Shown: positions 55,892-63,154 of the stretch, in pieces
Position numbering within the stretch: the stretch's first letter is position 1
How the letters are laid out: each line of letters starts with the position of its first letter
Assembly (NCBI GenBank): GCA_019635435.1
Contig: JAHBZM010000001.1
Location: 3,968,001-4,032,000, forward strand
Direction of reading: 5' to 3'
Source: Ramlibacter sp.
Lineage (GTDB): Bacteria > Pseudomonadota > Gammaproteobacteria > Burkholderiales > Burkholderiaceae_C
DNA length: 64,000 nt
Position numbers and translations under genes: made by a program
The notes under the pieces: model-generated
What the model saw: the letters and a program-made list of their open reading frames with translations, nothing else
What the model was told of the DNA's origin: nothing
The model's database searches: none

Positions 55892-56205
55892 AGCTCCGCG
55901 TTATGCGGTCGCTTGCGCTGGCACTGGCCTGCGCGATCGCGGTGCCAGTAGCCGCTGGCGTTCGGCGATCGGCGGCCGAGGTGCAAGCGTTCAAGCGGCA
56001 TCACCCATGCCCTTCGACCGGGCAGCGCCGTGGATCCTGCCCCGGCTACCAGGTAGACCACATCGTGCCGCTGTGTGCGGCCGGCCCGGACGAGCAAAGC
56101 AACATGCAGTGGCTGTCCGTCGAGGCCCACAGGATCAAGACGCGCACCGACGTGCGTGAGTGCCGCCGGCTCAAGGCCAAGCCCCGCACCCCTGTGCTAC
56201 CCTAA
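55888..56205 (+). CDS. Secreted HNH endonuclease-like protein
   Basis: 105 aa from a GTG overlapping the previous stop. Signal peptide (MRSLALALACAIAVPVAAGV) then the HNH core: HHPCPSTGQRRGSCPGYQVD, HIVPLCAAGPDEQSNMQWLS, VEAHRIKTRTDVREC. It is strongly similar to the prophage 1 protein at 13916-14236 in sequence, in signal peptide, in GTG start and in place. The stop codon lies within the late promoter of the endolysin gene. Confidence 0.88.
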   Translation: MKLRVMRSLALALACAIAVPVAAGVRRSAAEVQAFKRHHPCPSTGQRRGSCPGYQVDHIVPLCAAGPDEQSNMQWLSVEAHRIKTRTDVRECRRLKAKPRTPVLP

Positions 56206-56280
56206 AAAAAGACAAAACCCGCTTTGAGGCCGACACGCGTCGGCCTTAGTTTTTGGGGGTATGCCCGGCACAGTCCGGGG
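56195..56280 (+). promoter_or_regulatory. Late promoter, immediate terminator and stem-loop before the endolysin gene
   Basis: Extended -10 TG-C-TACCCT (56195-56203) without a -35 box. About 25 bases later comes GGCCGAC-ACGC-GTCGGCC (56228-56245) with TTAGTTTTT, an intrinsic terminator. Then CCCGG-CACAGT-CCGGG (56264-56279), one base before the endolysin ATG. The same promoter and the identical terminator core occur at 62752-62813. Suggests an activator-dependent start with read-through control. Confidence 0.65.
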
Positions 56281-56850
56281 ATGCTTTTCAGATCCACCCG
56301 ACGTGCCATTGGTAGCCTGCGCCGACAGCTCGGCCGCGCTGCAGGCGTCCTGCGCGTTGCTGTCGCGGCCATGTCGGTGTCGGCGGCTGGATTCGGCGCC
56401 TGGATGGTGTCGGAGGGATTCGTCGACAAGGCCATGATCCCCACCAAGGGGGACGTGCCGACGATCGGCTACGGATCCACCAGGTACGAAGACGGCCGCC
56501 CTGTGAAGCTGGGCGACACCATCACACGCCAGCGCGCGACCGATCTTGCGCGCAACCTCATGAACGCCGAGGTGCGGCGCTTCGTCGCCTCCCTGCCGGG
56601 CGCCAAGCTGTACCCGGACGAGTTCGACCTGTACATGGACTTTGTCGGGCAATACGGCATGCCCACATGGCAGGCATCAACCATGCGGCGAGAGATCCTG
56701 GCGGGCAACTACGTCGCGGCCTGTAACGCCCTCTTGCGTTACCGATTTGCCGCCGGCTACGACTGCAGCACCCCGGGCAACAAGCGGTGCTGGGGCGTGT
56801 GGGAGCGACAGCTCAAGCGACACAAGCAGTGCATGGCGGTGCAGCAATGA
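56281..56850 (+). CDS. GH24 lysozyme endolysin with signal-anchor-like N-terminus
   Basis: 189 aa. A weakly hydrophobic N-terminal segment (VLRVAVAAMSVSAAGFGAWM, about 23-42) may act as a signal-arrest-release sequence. The catalytic region SEGFVDKAMIPTKGDVPTIG holds Glu45 and Asp58/Thr61 in the arrangement of phage muramidases with an IP..GDVPTIGYG motif. It hydrolyses the glycan strand. It replaces the amidase of prophage 1. The ATG sits one base after a stem-loop. Confidence 0.88.
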   Translation: MLFRSTRRAIGSLRRQLGRAAGVLRVAVAAMSVSAAGFGAWMVSEGFVDKAMIPTKGDVPTIGYGSTRYEDGRPVKLGDTITRQRATDLARNLMNAEVRRFVASLPGAKLYPDEFDLYMDFVGQYGMPTWQASTMRREILAGNYVAACNALLRYRFAAGYDCSTPGNKRCWGVWERQLKRHKQCMAVQQ

Positions 56851-57476
56851 CGGCCGCCCGCGCACTGGCCCTGCTTGTGGCCGTGATCGCCCTTGTGACG
56901 GGCGGATACCAGTGGGGCGCGCGCGCCACCAACAACGCCTGGCAGGCCAAGCAGGCCGAGCGGAACGCCCAGGCCCAGGCCGACTACCAGGCAGAAGCGC
57001 TGCGGGCCGACCAGGCCACCACGCTCTACCTGACCGAACACCGAGACCAGGAGGAACGCTATGAACAGCTTCAGGATCGCTTCAAGGATCTGCGTGCGCG
57101 CAATGGCCTGTACAGCGCGCCGCGTGTGGTGCCGCCTGTGGCGGCTGCAGACGCAGCCCCTGCCGCAGACGCCACGGCGCCGGGGTGCCTGGTCATACAG
57201 GTTGCCGAACCTGATGAGCCTCCTCCTTTCAACCTGGGCGCTATCCGGATGTGGAACAGTGCCCTCGCCGGGCGTGACGTGCCCGCTGGTGCCTGCGGCG
57301 CTGCTGCAGCTGCCAGCGGAACCGAAGCTGCTTGCGCCGAAAGCTCAGGCCTCTACGCCGACGACGCCTGGGACAACCACGAAGCCAACGCCAAGTCCTG
57401 CGCCGAAGACCGCGCCCGGTACCGCCATCTGATTGAGTTTCTCAAGGGAAAGAAGACCAATGCCCAACAACAATGA
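56847..57476 (+). CDS. Rz: Rz-like inner-membrane spanin
   Basis: 209 aa from the ATG overlapping the lysozyme stop. One transmembrane helix (RALALLVAVIALVTGGYQWG), then a coiled coil (WQAKQAERNAQAQADYQAEA, RDQEERYEQLQDRFKDLRAR), then an Ala-rich part encoded where Rz1 overlaps, ending EDRARYRHLIEFLKGKK. Mediates outer-membrane disruption with Rz1. Confidence 0.85.
   Translation: MTAARALALLVAVIALVTGGYQWGARATNNAWQAKQAERNAQAQADYQAEALRADQATTLYLTEHRDQEERYEQLQDRFKDLRARNGLYSAPRVVPPVAAADAAPAADATAPGCLVIQVAEPDEPPPFNLGAIRMWNSALAGRDVPAGACGAAAAASGTEAACAESSGLYADDAWDNHEANAKSCAEDRARYRHLIEFLKGKKTNAQQQ
57214..57432 (+). CDS. Rz1: Rz1-like lipoprotein spanin, nested in Rz
   Basis: 72 aa in another frame inside Rz. 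A short signal with lipobox (SLLLSTWALSGC, lipidated Cys12) and a Pro/Thr-rich tail (STPTTPGTTTKPTPSPAPKT) are classic for o-spanins. The reading frame is open further upstream, but the signal peptide fixes the start at 57214. Confidence 0.85.
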   Translation: MSLLLSTWALSGCGTVPSPGVTCPLVPAALLQLPAEPKLLAPKAQASTPTTPGTTTKPTPSPAPKTAPGTAI

Positions 57477-57744
57477 AGGTTTCCAACGCGACGAGCTGAT
57501 CCTGCTCGGGCGCATCGACGGCAAGCTCGACGGCCTGAAGGACCAGCTCAACACCGAGATGGCGGGGGTCAACGACAGGCTGGACGAGCAAGCAGGCCAG
57601 CTCACGGCCTTGGACGCGCGCCTGCGCACGGTCGAACAAAAGGCCGCAGTGCTGGGCGCGGCCTCGGGCGGGGCAATGGCTCTGGGTGTGGCCTTGATTG
57701 TCGAAGGCGCAAAGGCCTGGTGGACGTCGCGAGGCGGCCAGTAA
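57460..57744 (+). CDS. Small coiled-coil membrane protein
   Basis: 94 aa. RDELILLGRIDGKLDGLKDQ and DRLDEQAGQLTALDARLRTV form a coiled coil and LGAASGGAMALGVALIVEGA a C-terminal transmembrane helix. This plan is found in phage proteins between lysis and packaging genes; a holin-like role has been suggested for some relatives. It overlaps the Rz gene by 17 bases. Confidence 0.65.
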   Translation: MPNNNEGFQRDELILLGRIDGKLDGLKDQLNTEMAGVNDRLDEQAGQLTALDARLRTVEQKAAVLGAASGGAMALGVALIVEGAKAWWTSRGGQ

Positions 57745-57750
57745 GCAGCA

Positions 57751-58257
57751 ATGGCTCACGCAACGGAGAAGCGCACCCAACTACGCAGCCTGTACGTTTA
57801 CCAGCGGCTGGCGATGGACGCGGCCTGCAAGAAGCTGGGCGTGCCCCGGAGCACGGCCAACCGCTGGAAGCAAGATGCCGCCGACCAGGGCGACGACTGG
57901 GACACGGCCCGCACGGCCGTGGCGATGGGCGACGAGACTTTCAGTAACCTGGCCAAGCGCCTGCTGGAAGACTACCTGGTGCAGCACCAGGCCACGATGG
58001 ACTTGCTCAAGAGCAACGACAGCAAGGAGCTGACCGCCATGCAGCGCGCCGAGATCCTGGCGAGCATGGGCGACAGCCTGAACAAGACCATGAACAGCTT
58101 CAAGCGCCTGGCGCCGGAACTGAACCGCCAGGCCATCGGGCTGGACGTGCTGCAGCGCCTGGCGCAGTTTGCGCAGACCAAGCACCCGAAGCACGTGCCC
58201 GCCCTGCTGGCCATCCTGGAGCCGTTTGGGGCCGAGCTGGCCAAGGCGTACGCCTGA
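57751..58257 (+). CDS. Probable small terminase subunit
   Basis: 168 aa, alternative to the DUF3486 protein of prophage 1. Helix-turn-helix at the N-terminus (YQRLAMDAACKKLGVPRSTA, NRWKQDAADQGDDWDTA) and helical C-terminus (QAIGLDVLQRLAQFAQTKHP). It resembles the DUF1804-type small terminases of B3-like and D3112-like transposable phages. Position directly before the large subunit supports the call. Confidence 0.8.
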   Translation: MAHATEKRTQLRSLYVYQRLAMDAACKKLGVPRSTANRWKQDAADQGDDWDTARTAVAMGDETFSNLAKRLLEDYLVQHQATMDLLKSNDSKELTAMQRAEILASMGDSLNKTMNSFKRLAPELNRQAIGLDVLQRLAQFAQTKHPKHVPALLAILEPFGAELAKAYA

Positions 58258-58266
58258 GAGGCAGTC

Positions 58267-58446
58267 ATGGCATTGCACATGCACGAACCTGATCGGGAGA
58301 TCGGCCTGCAGGTCGTTGTCGCATGGTGGCCAGGGTATTGGCGCCTCTGGCCAGAGTGGGGCACGCAGCCCCCGCCGGGCTGGCGCGCCGGCTGGACGTT
58401 TACCTGGTTGTTCCTGAGCATCCAACGCTGGTGGCGGTACGTCTGA
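58267..58446 (+). CDS. Trp-rich 59-residue protein between terminase genes
   Basis: 59 aa, MALHMHEPDREIGLQVVVAW and so on, with ten Trp residues (17%), for example WWPGYWRLWPEWG and WRAGWTFTWLFLSIQRWW. It starts 9 bases after the small terminase stop and ends 2 bases before the large terminase start, filling the gap exactly. Probably a real gene missed by length cut-offs. Strongly amphipathic or membrane-binding; function unknown. Confidence 0.6.
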   Translation: MALHMHEPDREIGLQVVVAWWPGYWRLWPEWGTQPPPGWRAGWTFTWLFLSIQRWWRYV

Positions 58447-58448
58447 GC

Positions 58449-60116
58449 ATGGCCAAGAGCAGTAAACAGTTCCTCGACGGCCTGGCCGAGCTGGCCGAGA
58501 GTCTGCGCAAGCAGATCGACGCGGATCTCGACGGGTGGGACACCAGCCCGGACGCGATCGCCGAGCGACGCCGCAAGGTGTTCGACCCTGTAACCGGGTT
58601 TGAGTACTTCGACCGGACCTACTTCCCTCACTACGGCAAAGCCGAGCCCAGTGAGATGCACAAGTACGTCTATCGGCGGATCCCGCAGATCGTCCATTCG
58701 GCTCAAGGTCAGCGGGACGCAATGGCCGCTCCCCGTGGCGAGGCCAAGTCCACCAAGATCAGCATGAGCGCAGTGCTCTGGATGCTGCTCACGGGCGTGA
58801 AGTGGTACCCGATCATCGTGATGGATGCCTTTGAGCAGGCGGCCGAGATGCTGGAGGCGATCAAGGCCGAGTACGAGGCAAACCCGCGCCTGGCCAGCGA
58901 CTTTCCTGACCAGGTCGGCCAAGGCCCAGTCTGGCGGGCTGGTGTGATCGTGACGCGTGACGGCCGCAAGGTGGAAGCCTTTGGCTCGAACAAGAAGATC
59001 CGCGGACGCCGGCACGGCCCCCACCGCCCCGACTTCGCCGTACTGGATGACATCGAGAACGACGAGAACGTCAACACGCCCGCGCAACGCGACAAGCTGG
59101 AACGGTTCGTGACCAAGGGTGTGCTGAACCTCGGCCCGCCCGACGACAGCATGGATGCGTTCCTGGTCGGCACCGTGCTGCACTATGACAGCGTGTTGGC
59201 GCGCTTCCTGCGCAACCCCCTGTGGAACCGCAAGGTGTTCAAGGCCGTCATCCAGTGGCCCAGCAATATGCAGCTGTGGGAGGAGTTCGAAGGGCTGTTG
59301 CTCAATGCCGAGGATCCCCAGGCTGGCATGAGTGCGGCAATGGCGCTGTACCACCAGCACCAGGCCGAGATGGACCACGGCGCGGTCGTGAGCTGGCCCG
59401 CAGTGCGCCCGCTGGTCAAGCTGATGATCAAGCGGGCACGCGAGGGGCACGATGCCTTTGACTCTGAGCAGCAGAACGACCCGACCAGCGGCGACGACGC
59501 CCCTTTTGCCAACAGCATCCGCTTCTGGGTGAACCGGCTGGCCGAGTGGGTGATGTACGGCGCATGCGACCCGTCGCTCGGCCGCCAAGGCGCCAGCCGC
59601 GACCCGAGCGCCCTGGGCGTGGGCGGCTTCAACCGTGAGACGGGCGTGATGGACGTGGTGGAAGCGCTGATCAAGAAGCGCACACCAGACCGGATCATCA
59701 GCGACCTGATCGAGCTGCAGCGGGAATACGCTTGCGTCGTCTGGGGCGTCGAGGCGGTCCAGTTCCAGGAGTTCCTGCGCACCGAGCTGATCAAGCGCAG
59801 CGCGGCCTTGGGCGTGCCGGTGCCGGCGCGCGCGCTGATCCCGATCACCGACAAGGTGCTGCGCATCGAGTCGCTGCAGCCGCACATGCACAACGGCCTG
59901 ATCCGGCTGCACAGCAGCCAGACCACGCTGATCCACCAGTTCAAGCACTTCCCCAAGGCCGACCACGACGACGGCCCGGACATGGTGCAGATGCTCTGGA
60001 TGCTGGCAGTTACAGGAGGCGTTGCCGCTGCAGCGCAGTCCGCCGACACAACACAACAATCTGCGCGCGACCGTTATGGCCGTCAGGCGGCGCGCATGTT
60101 CAGGAGATCATCATGA
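58449..60116 (+). CDS. Large terminase subunit
   Basis: 555 aa. ATPase domain with a Walker A-like APRGEAKST (94-102) and Walker B FAVLDD (196-201), and a C-terminal RNase H-like nuclease domain starting MYGACDPSLG and ending DDGPDMVQMLWMLA (the phage terminase C-terminal family TIGR01630). It differs from the Mu gp28-like enzyme of prophage 1. It overlaps the portal gene by 4 bases. Confidence 0.9.
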   Translation: MAKSSKQFLDGLAELAESLRKQIDADLDGWDTSPDAIAERRRKVFDPVTGFEYFDRTYFPHYGKAEPSEMHKYVYRRIPQIVHSAQGQRDAMAAPRGEAKSTKISMSAVLWMLLTGVKWYPIIVMDAFEQAAEMLEAIKAEYEANPRLASDFPDQVGQGPVWRAGVIVTRDGRKVEAFGSNKKIRGRRHGPHRPDFAVLDDIENDENVNTPAQRDKLERFVTKGVLNLGPPDDSMDAFLVGTVLHYDSVLARFLRNPLWNRKVFKAVIQWPSNMQLWEEFEGLLLNAEDPQAGMSAAMALYHQHQAEMDHGAVVSWPAVRPLVKLMIKRAREGHDAFDSEQQNDPTSGDDAPFANSIRFWVNRLAEWVMYGACDPSLGRQGASRDPSALGVGGFNRETGVMDVVEALIKKRTPDRIISDLIELQREYACVVWGVEAVQFQEFLRTELIKRSAALGVPVPARALIPITDKVLRIESLQPHMHNGLIRLHSSQTTLIHQFKHFPKADHDDGPDMVQMLWMLAVTGGVAAAAQSADTTQQSARDRYGRQAARMFRRSS

Positions 60117-61645
60117 GCCTTCGTACCCGCATTGCCGGATGGTTGCGAGGGGCTGACCCCGTCGCAGACACTGCCGACCTGCCGCCCACTCCTTCTGCAC
60201 AGCAGACCACTGCCCGCGTGACCGAGGCGGCGGGCGCACAGAGCGGCGACGAGCCCGGATACAGGCGTCTGAGCGGCGAAGGCGTCAGCAAGTACAACGA
60301 TCGCGACCTCGCGCCCGTGGCACAGGATCGGATGGCCAAGCTGGCCGAGTTCCTGTGGCAAAGCAACCTGCTGGCCAACCGACTGGTGGAGCTGCCGCTG
60401 GCCTACCTGCTGGCCGAGGGCGTGACGCTGCAGTGTGAAGACCCCGAGCATCAGAAGCTGCTGGACAAATTCTGGAACGATCCGATCAACAACTGGCCAT
60501 TGAAGCTGCCCGGCCGTGTGCGCGGCCTGAGTCTGCTGGGCGAGCAGTGCTACATCCTGAACGTCAACAGCGCCAGCGGCTTCACCCGCCTGGGTTATCT
60601 GGATCCGCGCCAGATCGCCACCGTGGTGATGGATCCGGGCAACCCCGAGCAGCCGATTGGCGTTGTGACCAAGAAGGACACCAGGGGCCGCAGCTACAAG
60701 TACCAGGTGGCCCTCCCGGGCAAAGACGAAGAGCTGTTCAGTGCAGCGACGATCAAGATCCGTGAAGAAGACTTCAAGGACGGAGAGTGCCTGCTGTACC
60801 AGATCAACAAGCTGCCCAACGGCAGCAGGGGCCGCAGTGACTTGCTGGCCCAGATGGACTGGCTGGACGCCTATGACGAGTTCCTGTTCAACGAGCTGGA
60901 CCGCATCAGCTATCTGCGCAGCTTCGTGTGGGACGTGACGATGAAAGGTAGCGATCCCAAGGCCGTGGAAGAGTACGAAAAGAAGTTCAAGGCCCCTGCA
61001 GCCAACAGCAAGTTCGTTCACAACGACCAGATTGAGCTGAAAGCGATCACGCCCGAGCTGCAGGCTGCAGACACAAGCGAAAGCGCCCGCTTGCTGCGCA
61101 ACCACGTGCTGGGCGGTGCCACCGTTCCGGAGCACTGGTTTGGGGGCGGCGGCGACGTGAACAGGGCCGCCGCCAGCGAGATGGACGGCCCGACCATGAA
61201 GATCTACACGGCGCGCCAGTCCATGCTGAAGCTGATGCTGGAGGAGATTGGCCGCATCGTGATCATCAAGGGGGCGCGCCTCGAATCAGAGGCCGACGAC
61301 GAACGGTGCAAGGTCACTGCGGTGTTCCCGGAGCTGGCGAACAAGGACTTGACCAAGTTCGCCTCGGCGATGAGCACGGTGGCCACCACGGTGGTGATGA
61401 TGATCGACAACGACCTGCTCACCCAGGAGCGCGGCCTGCAACTGGTGGCCGACGTGGCAGCACGGTTCGGCCAGCAGATCGACGCAAAGGCTGAGCTGGC
61501 CAAGGCAAAGGAAGAGGCCACCCAGCGCAAGAAGGAACGCGCCAAGGATGACGCGTTTGCCCTGACGGCCGACGAGCGCGCGGCAATGGCGGCCGGCCAG
61601 CGTGATCCCAAGGCAAAGCGTGACGCCGCAGCAGCAAGCGTTTGA
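60113..61645 (+). CDS. Portal protein, non-DUF935 family
   Basis: 510 aa with CAGGAG nine bases before the ATG. DRMAKLAEFLWQSNLLANRL, LSLLGEQCYILNVNSASGFT, RLGYLDPRQIATVVMDP, and RNHVLGGATVPEHWFGGGGD, then the C-terminal helical DLTKFASAMSTVATTVVMMI. These fit portal proteins with the FGGGGD..RA motif. It belongs to another lineage than the DUF935 portal of prophage 1, which implies a different virion type. Confidence 0.85.
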   Translation: MSLRTRIAGWLRGADPVADTADLPPTPSAQQTTARVTEAAGAQSGDEPGYRRLSGEGVSKYNDRDLAPVAQDRMAKLAEFLWQSNLLANRLVELPLAYLLAEGVTLQCEDPEHQKLLDKFWNDPINNWPLKLPGRVRGLSLLGEQCYILNVNSASGFTRLGYLDPRQIATVVMDPGNPEQPIGVVTKKDTRGRSYKYQVALPGKDEELFSAATIKIREEDFKDGECLLYQINKLPNGSRGRSDLLAQMDWLDAYDEFLFNELDRISYLRSFVWDVTMKGSDPKAVEEYEKKFKAPAANSKFVHNDQIELKAITPELQAADTSESARLLRNHVLGGATVPEHWFGGGGDVNRAAASEMDGPTMKIYTARQSMLKLMLEEIGRIVIIKGARLESEADDERCKVTAVFPELANKDLTKFASAMSTVATTVVMMIDNDLLTQERGLQLVADVAARFGQQIDAKAELAKAKEEATQRKKERAKDDAFALTADERAAMAAGQRDPKAKRDAAAASV

Positions 61646-62540
61646 AGCCGCTCTGAAGGAGCGCCTGGGCGAGCGGGGCCGCGTCCTGTTGGCAGGCAAC
61701 CAGAGGGTGATAGGTGAGCTGGCGAGTGTGCGCGTCCAGATCCTGACGCTGCTGGCCAGCCAGCCCGCTGACTGGCAGCAGTGGCAGCTGACGCAGATCC
61801 TTGACCAGGTGACCACGCTCCTGGCCGGCGCTACGGGCCGCGCAGCCACGGTAGCGGACGGCGCGTTGCGCGAGCTGTGGCAACAGGGCGAAGACATTGT
61901 GGACAAGCCGCTGGCGGCCGCCGGCCTGAATGTGGAGATGCAGTTGCCGCTGCTCGATACCCAGATGCTGACCAGTCTGCGCCGCTTCACTGAACTTCGC
62001 CTGAAAGACGTTGGCGCCGAGGCAAGCCGCAAAATCGGAAATCAGCTGAGCCTGGTCACCCTTGGGGCCAGCACCCCGTTCGCCGCCATGCAGGCCGTGC
62101 AGCGCCTGCTGGGCACCGAGAGCCCCCAGCGCGCCGCCACCATCGTGCGCACAGAGGTGGGGCGGGCATTTGCCCTGGCCACCAACCAGCGGCAAGAACA
62201 GGCGGTGGCCATCGTGCCGGGCCTGCAGAAGCAGTGGCGGCGCAGCGGCAAGATCCACAGTCGGTGGAATCACGACGCGATCGACGGCCAGGTGGTCGAC
62301 GTGTCCAAGCCCTTCGTCCTGCCCAGCAACAACGGGCCGGTGAAGATGATGCACCCGCACGACCCCACGGCGCCGATCGAGGAGGTGATCAACTGCGGGT
62401 GCCTGTCGCTGCCGTTCATGAAAAACTGGCAGGTGATGACGCCGGGGGCCAAACCGTTCACCGGCCGGGAGCTGCAGCTTGATGGGCGAAAGGCCGCCCT
62501 GGACCAGGCGGCAAAACGCGCCGGCATGCGCCAGAGTTAA
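61620..62540 (+). CDS. F: Mu F-like minor head protein
   Basis: 306 aa from the GTG at 61620, with AAGG six to seven bases upstream; GTG 61602 is an alternative. The F/SPP1 gp7 core is at about 190-270: VRTEVGRAFALATNQRQEQA, RSGKIHSRWNHDAIDGQVVD, MMHPHDPTAPIEEVINCGCL. It ends shortly after this core and lacks the nuclease-like extension present in prophage 1. It overlaps the portal gene. Confidence 0.85.
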   Translation: MTPQQQAFEAALKERLGERGRVLLAGNQRVIGELASVRVQILTLLASQPADWQQWQLTQILDQVTTLLAGATGRAATVADGALRELWQQGEDIVDKPLAAAGLNVEMQLPLLDTQMLTSLRRFTELRLKDVGAEASRKIGNQLSLVTLGASTPFAAMQAVQRLLGTESPQRAATIVRTEVGRAFALATNQRQEQAVAIVPGLQKQWRRSGKIHSRWNHDAIDGQVVDVSKPFVLPSNNGPVKMMHPHDPTAPIEEVINCGCLSLPFMKNWQVMTPGAKPFTGRELQLDGRKAALDQAAKRAGMRQS

Positions 62541-62751
62541 AGGGTTTTGGGTTTTAGGGCCTACAACGCGCTGGAGGCCATCGACGCCACAACCGTACCG
62601 GGATCGCCGCAGACCCCCTTTAACCATGCTTTAACTCAAGCCGAACCGGCACTTTTGACCCCGACCGACCTGGCAGGATTCACAAATACCCGTCACGGCG
62701 CGGCCGGATCAGAGTTACAGCATGCCGAGAATCCCTTCCAGCAAGTTCCTG
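62541..62751 (+). other. Intergenic region with AGTTAAAG motifs
   Basis: About 210 bases after the F stop. A TTG-started frame of 71 codons (62547-62762) is open but lacks a ribosome site and runs into the promoter, so I do not call it a gene. The region carries AGTTAAAG (62537-62544), CTTTAACC (62619-62626) and CTTTAACT (62629-62636), octamers also present at the prophage 2 left end. Confidence 0.45.
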
Positions 62752-62813
62752 TGTTACGCTGAAAAAGCCACCCAGCAACCCTGAGGCCGACACGCGTCGG
62801 CCTTATTTATTTG
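62752..62813 (+). promoter_or_regulatory. Second late promoter with immediate terminator
   Basis: Extended -10 TG-T-TACGCT (62752-62760) with an A-rich start and no -35 box. It is followed by GGCCGAC-ACGC-GTCGGCC (62785-62802) and TTATTTATTTG. The 23 bases from GAGGCC to CCTTA are identical to those at 56226-56248. It controls the protease-capsid block, the same position as the second dyad of prophage 1. Confidence 0.65.
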
Positions 62814-62868
62814 TGCGCCCCACCGCACAGTTCGTTCCTCAAGTTGACCGATCAACCAGGAGCGAACC

Positions 62869-63150
62869 ATGACAGGCACCAATCCGAAAGCCGGCGACGG
62901 CGACACCCAGGCCGCCACGGCCATGACCGCCGCCGATGCGGCCAAACTCGTCAAGCGCACCGTGCATGTGCGCGAGCCCAAGACCAACCGCGACGGCTCG
63001 CCCGTGACTGACTCGGCAGGCAAGCCCCAGTTCAAGGAATACGACAAGTTCGTGGCCATTGAACCCAACGAGGTCTTGTCGTTCCGGGACTACGGCACGC
63101 ATGTGGTCGTGGTAACGAAGGACGGCCAGAAGTTCAGCTCTGCGGACTGA
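62869..63150 (+). CDS. Small head-region protein
   Basis: 93 aa with AGGAG six bases before the ATG. KLVKRTVHVREPKTNRDGSP and KPQFKEYDKFVAIEPNEVLS, then FRDYGTHVVVVTKDGQKFS, form a compact beta-rich domain. It is the first gene after the second late promoter and lies 4 bases before the protease gene. Unknown function, probably structural or assembly. Confidence 0.7.
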   Translation: MTGTNPKAGDGDTQAATAMTAADAAKLVKRTVHVREPKTNRDGSPVTDSAGKPQFKEYDKFVAIEPNEVLSFRDYGTHVVVVTKDGQKFSSAD

Positions 63151-63154
63151 TCGC

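Noticed and set aside
57972..60059. 695-codon minus-strand open frame opposite the large terminase
   Set aside because: Antisense to a well-supported terminase gene with a typical shadow composition.
62547..62762. 71-codon frame between the F gene and the second late promoter
   Set aside because: It needs a TTG start without a ribosome site, has no recognisable domain, and ends inside the promoter element.
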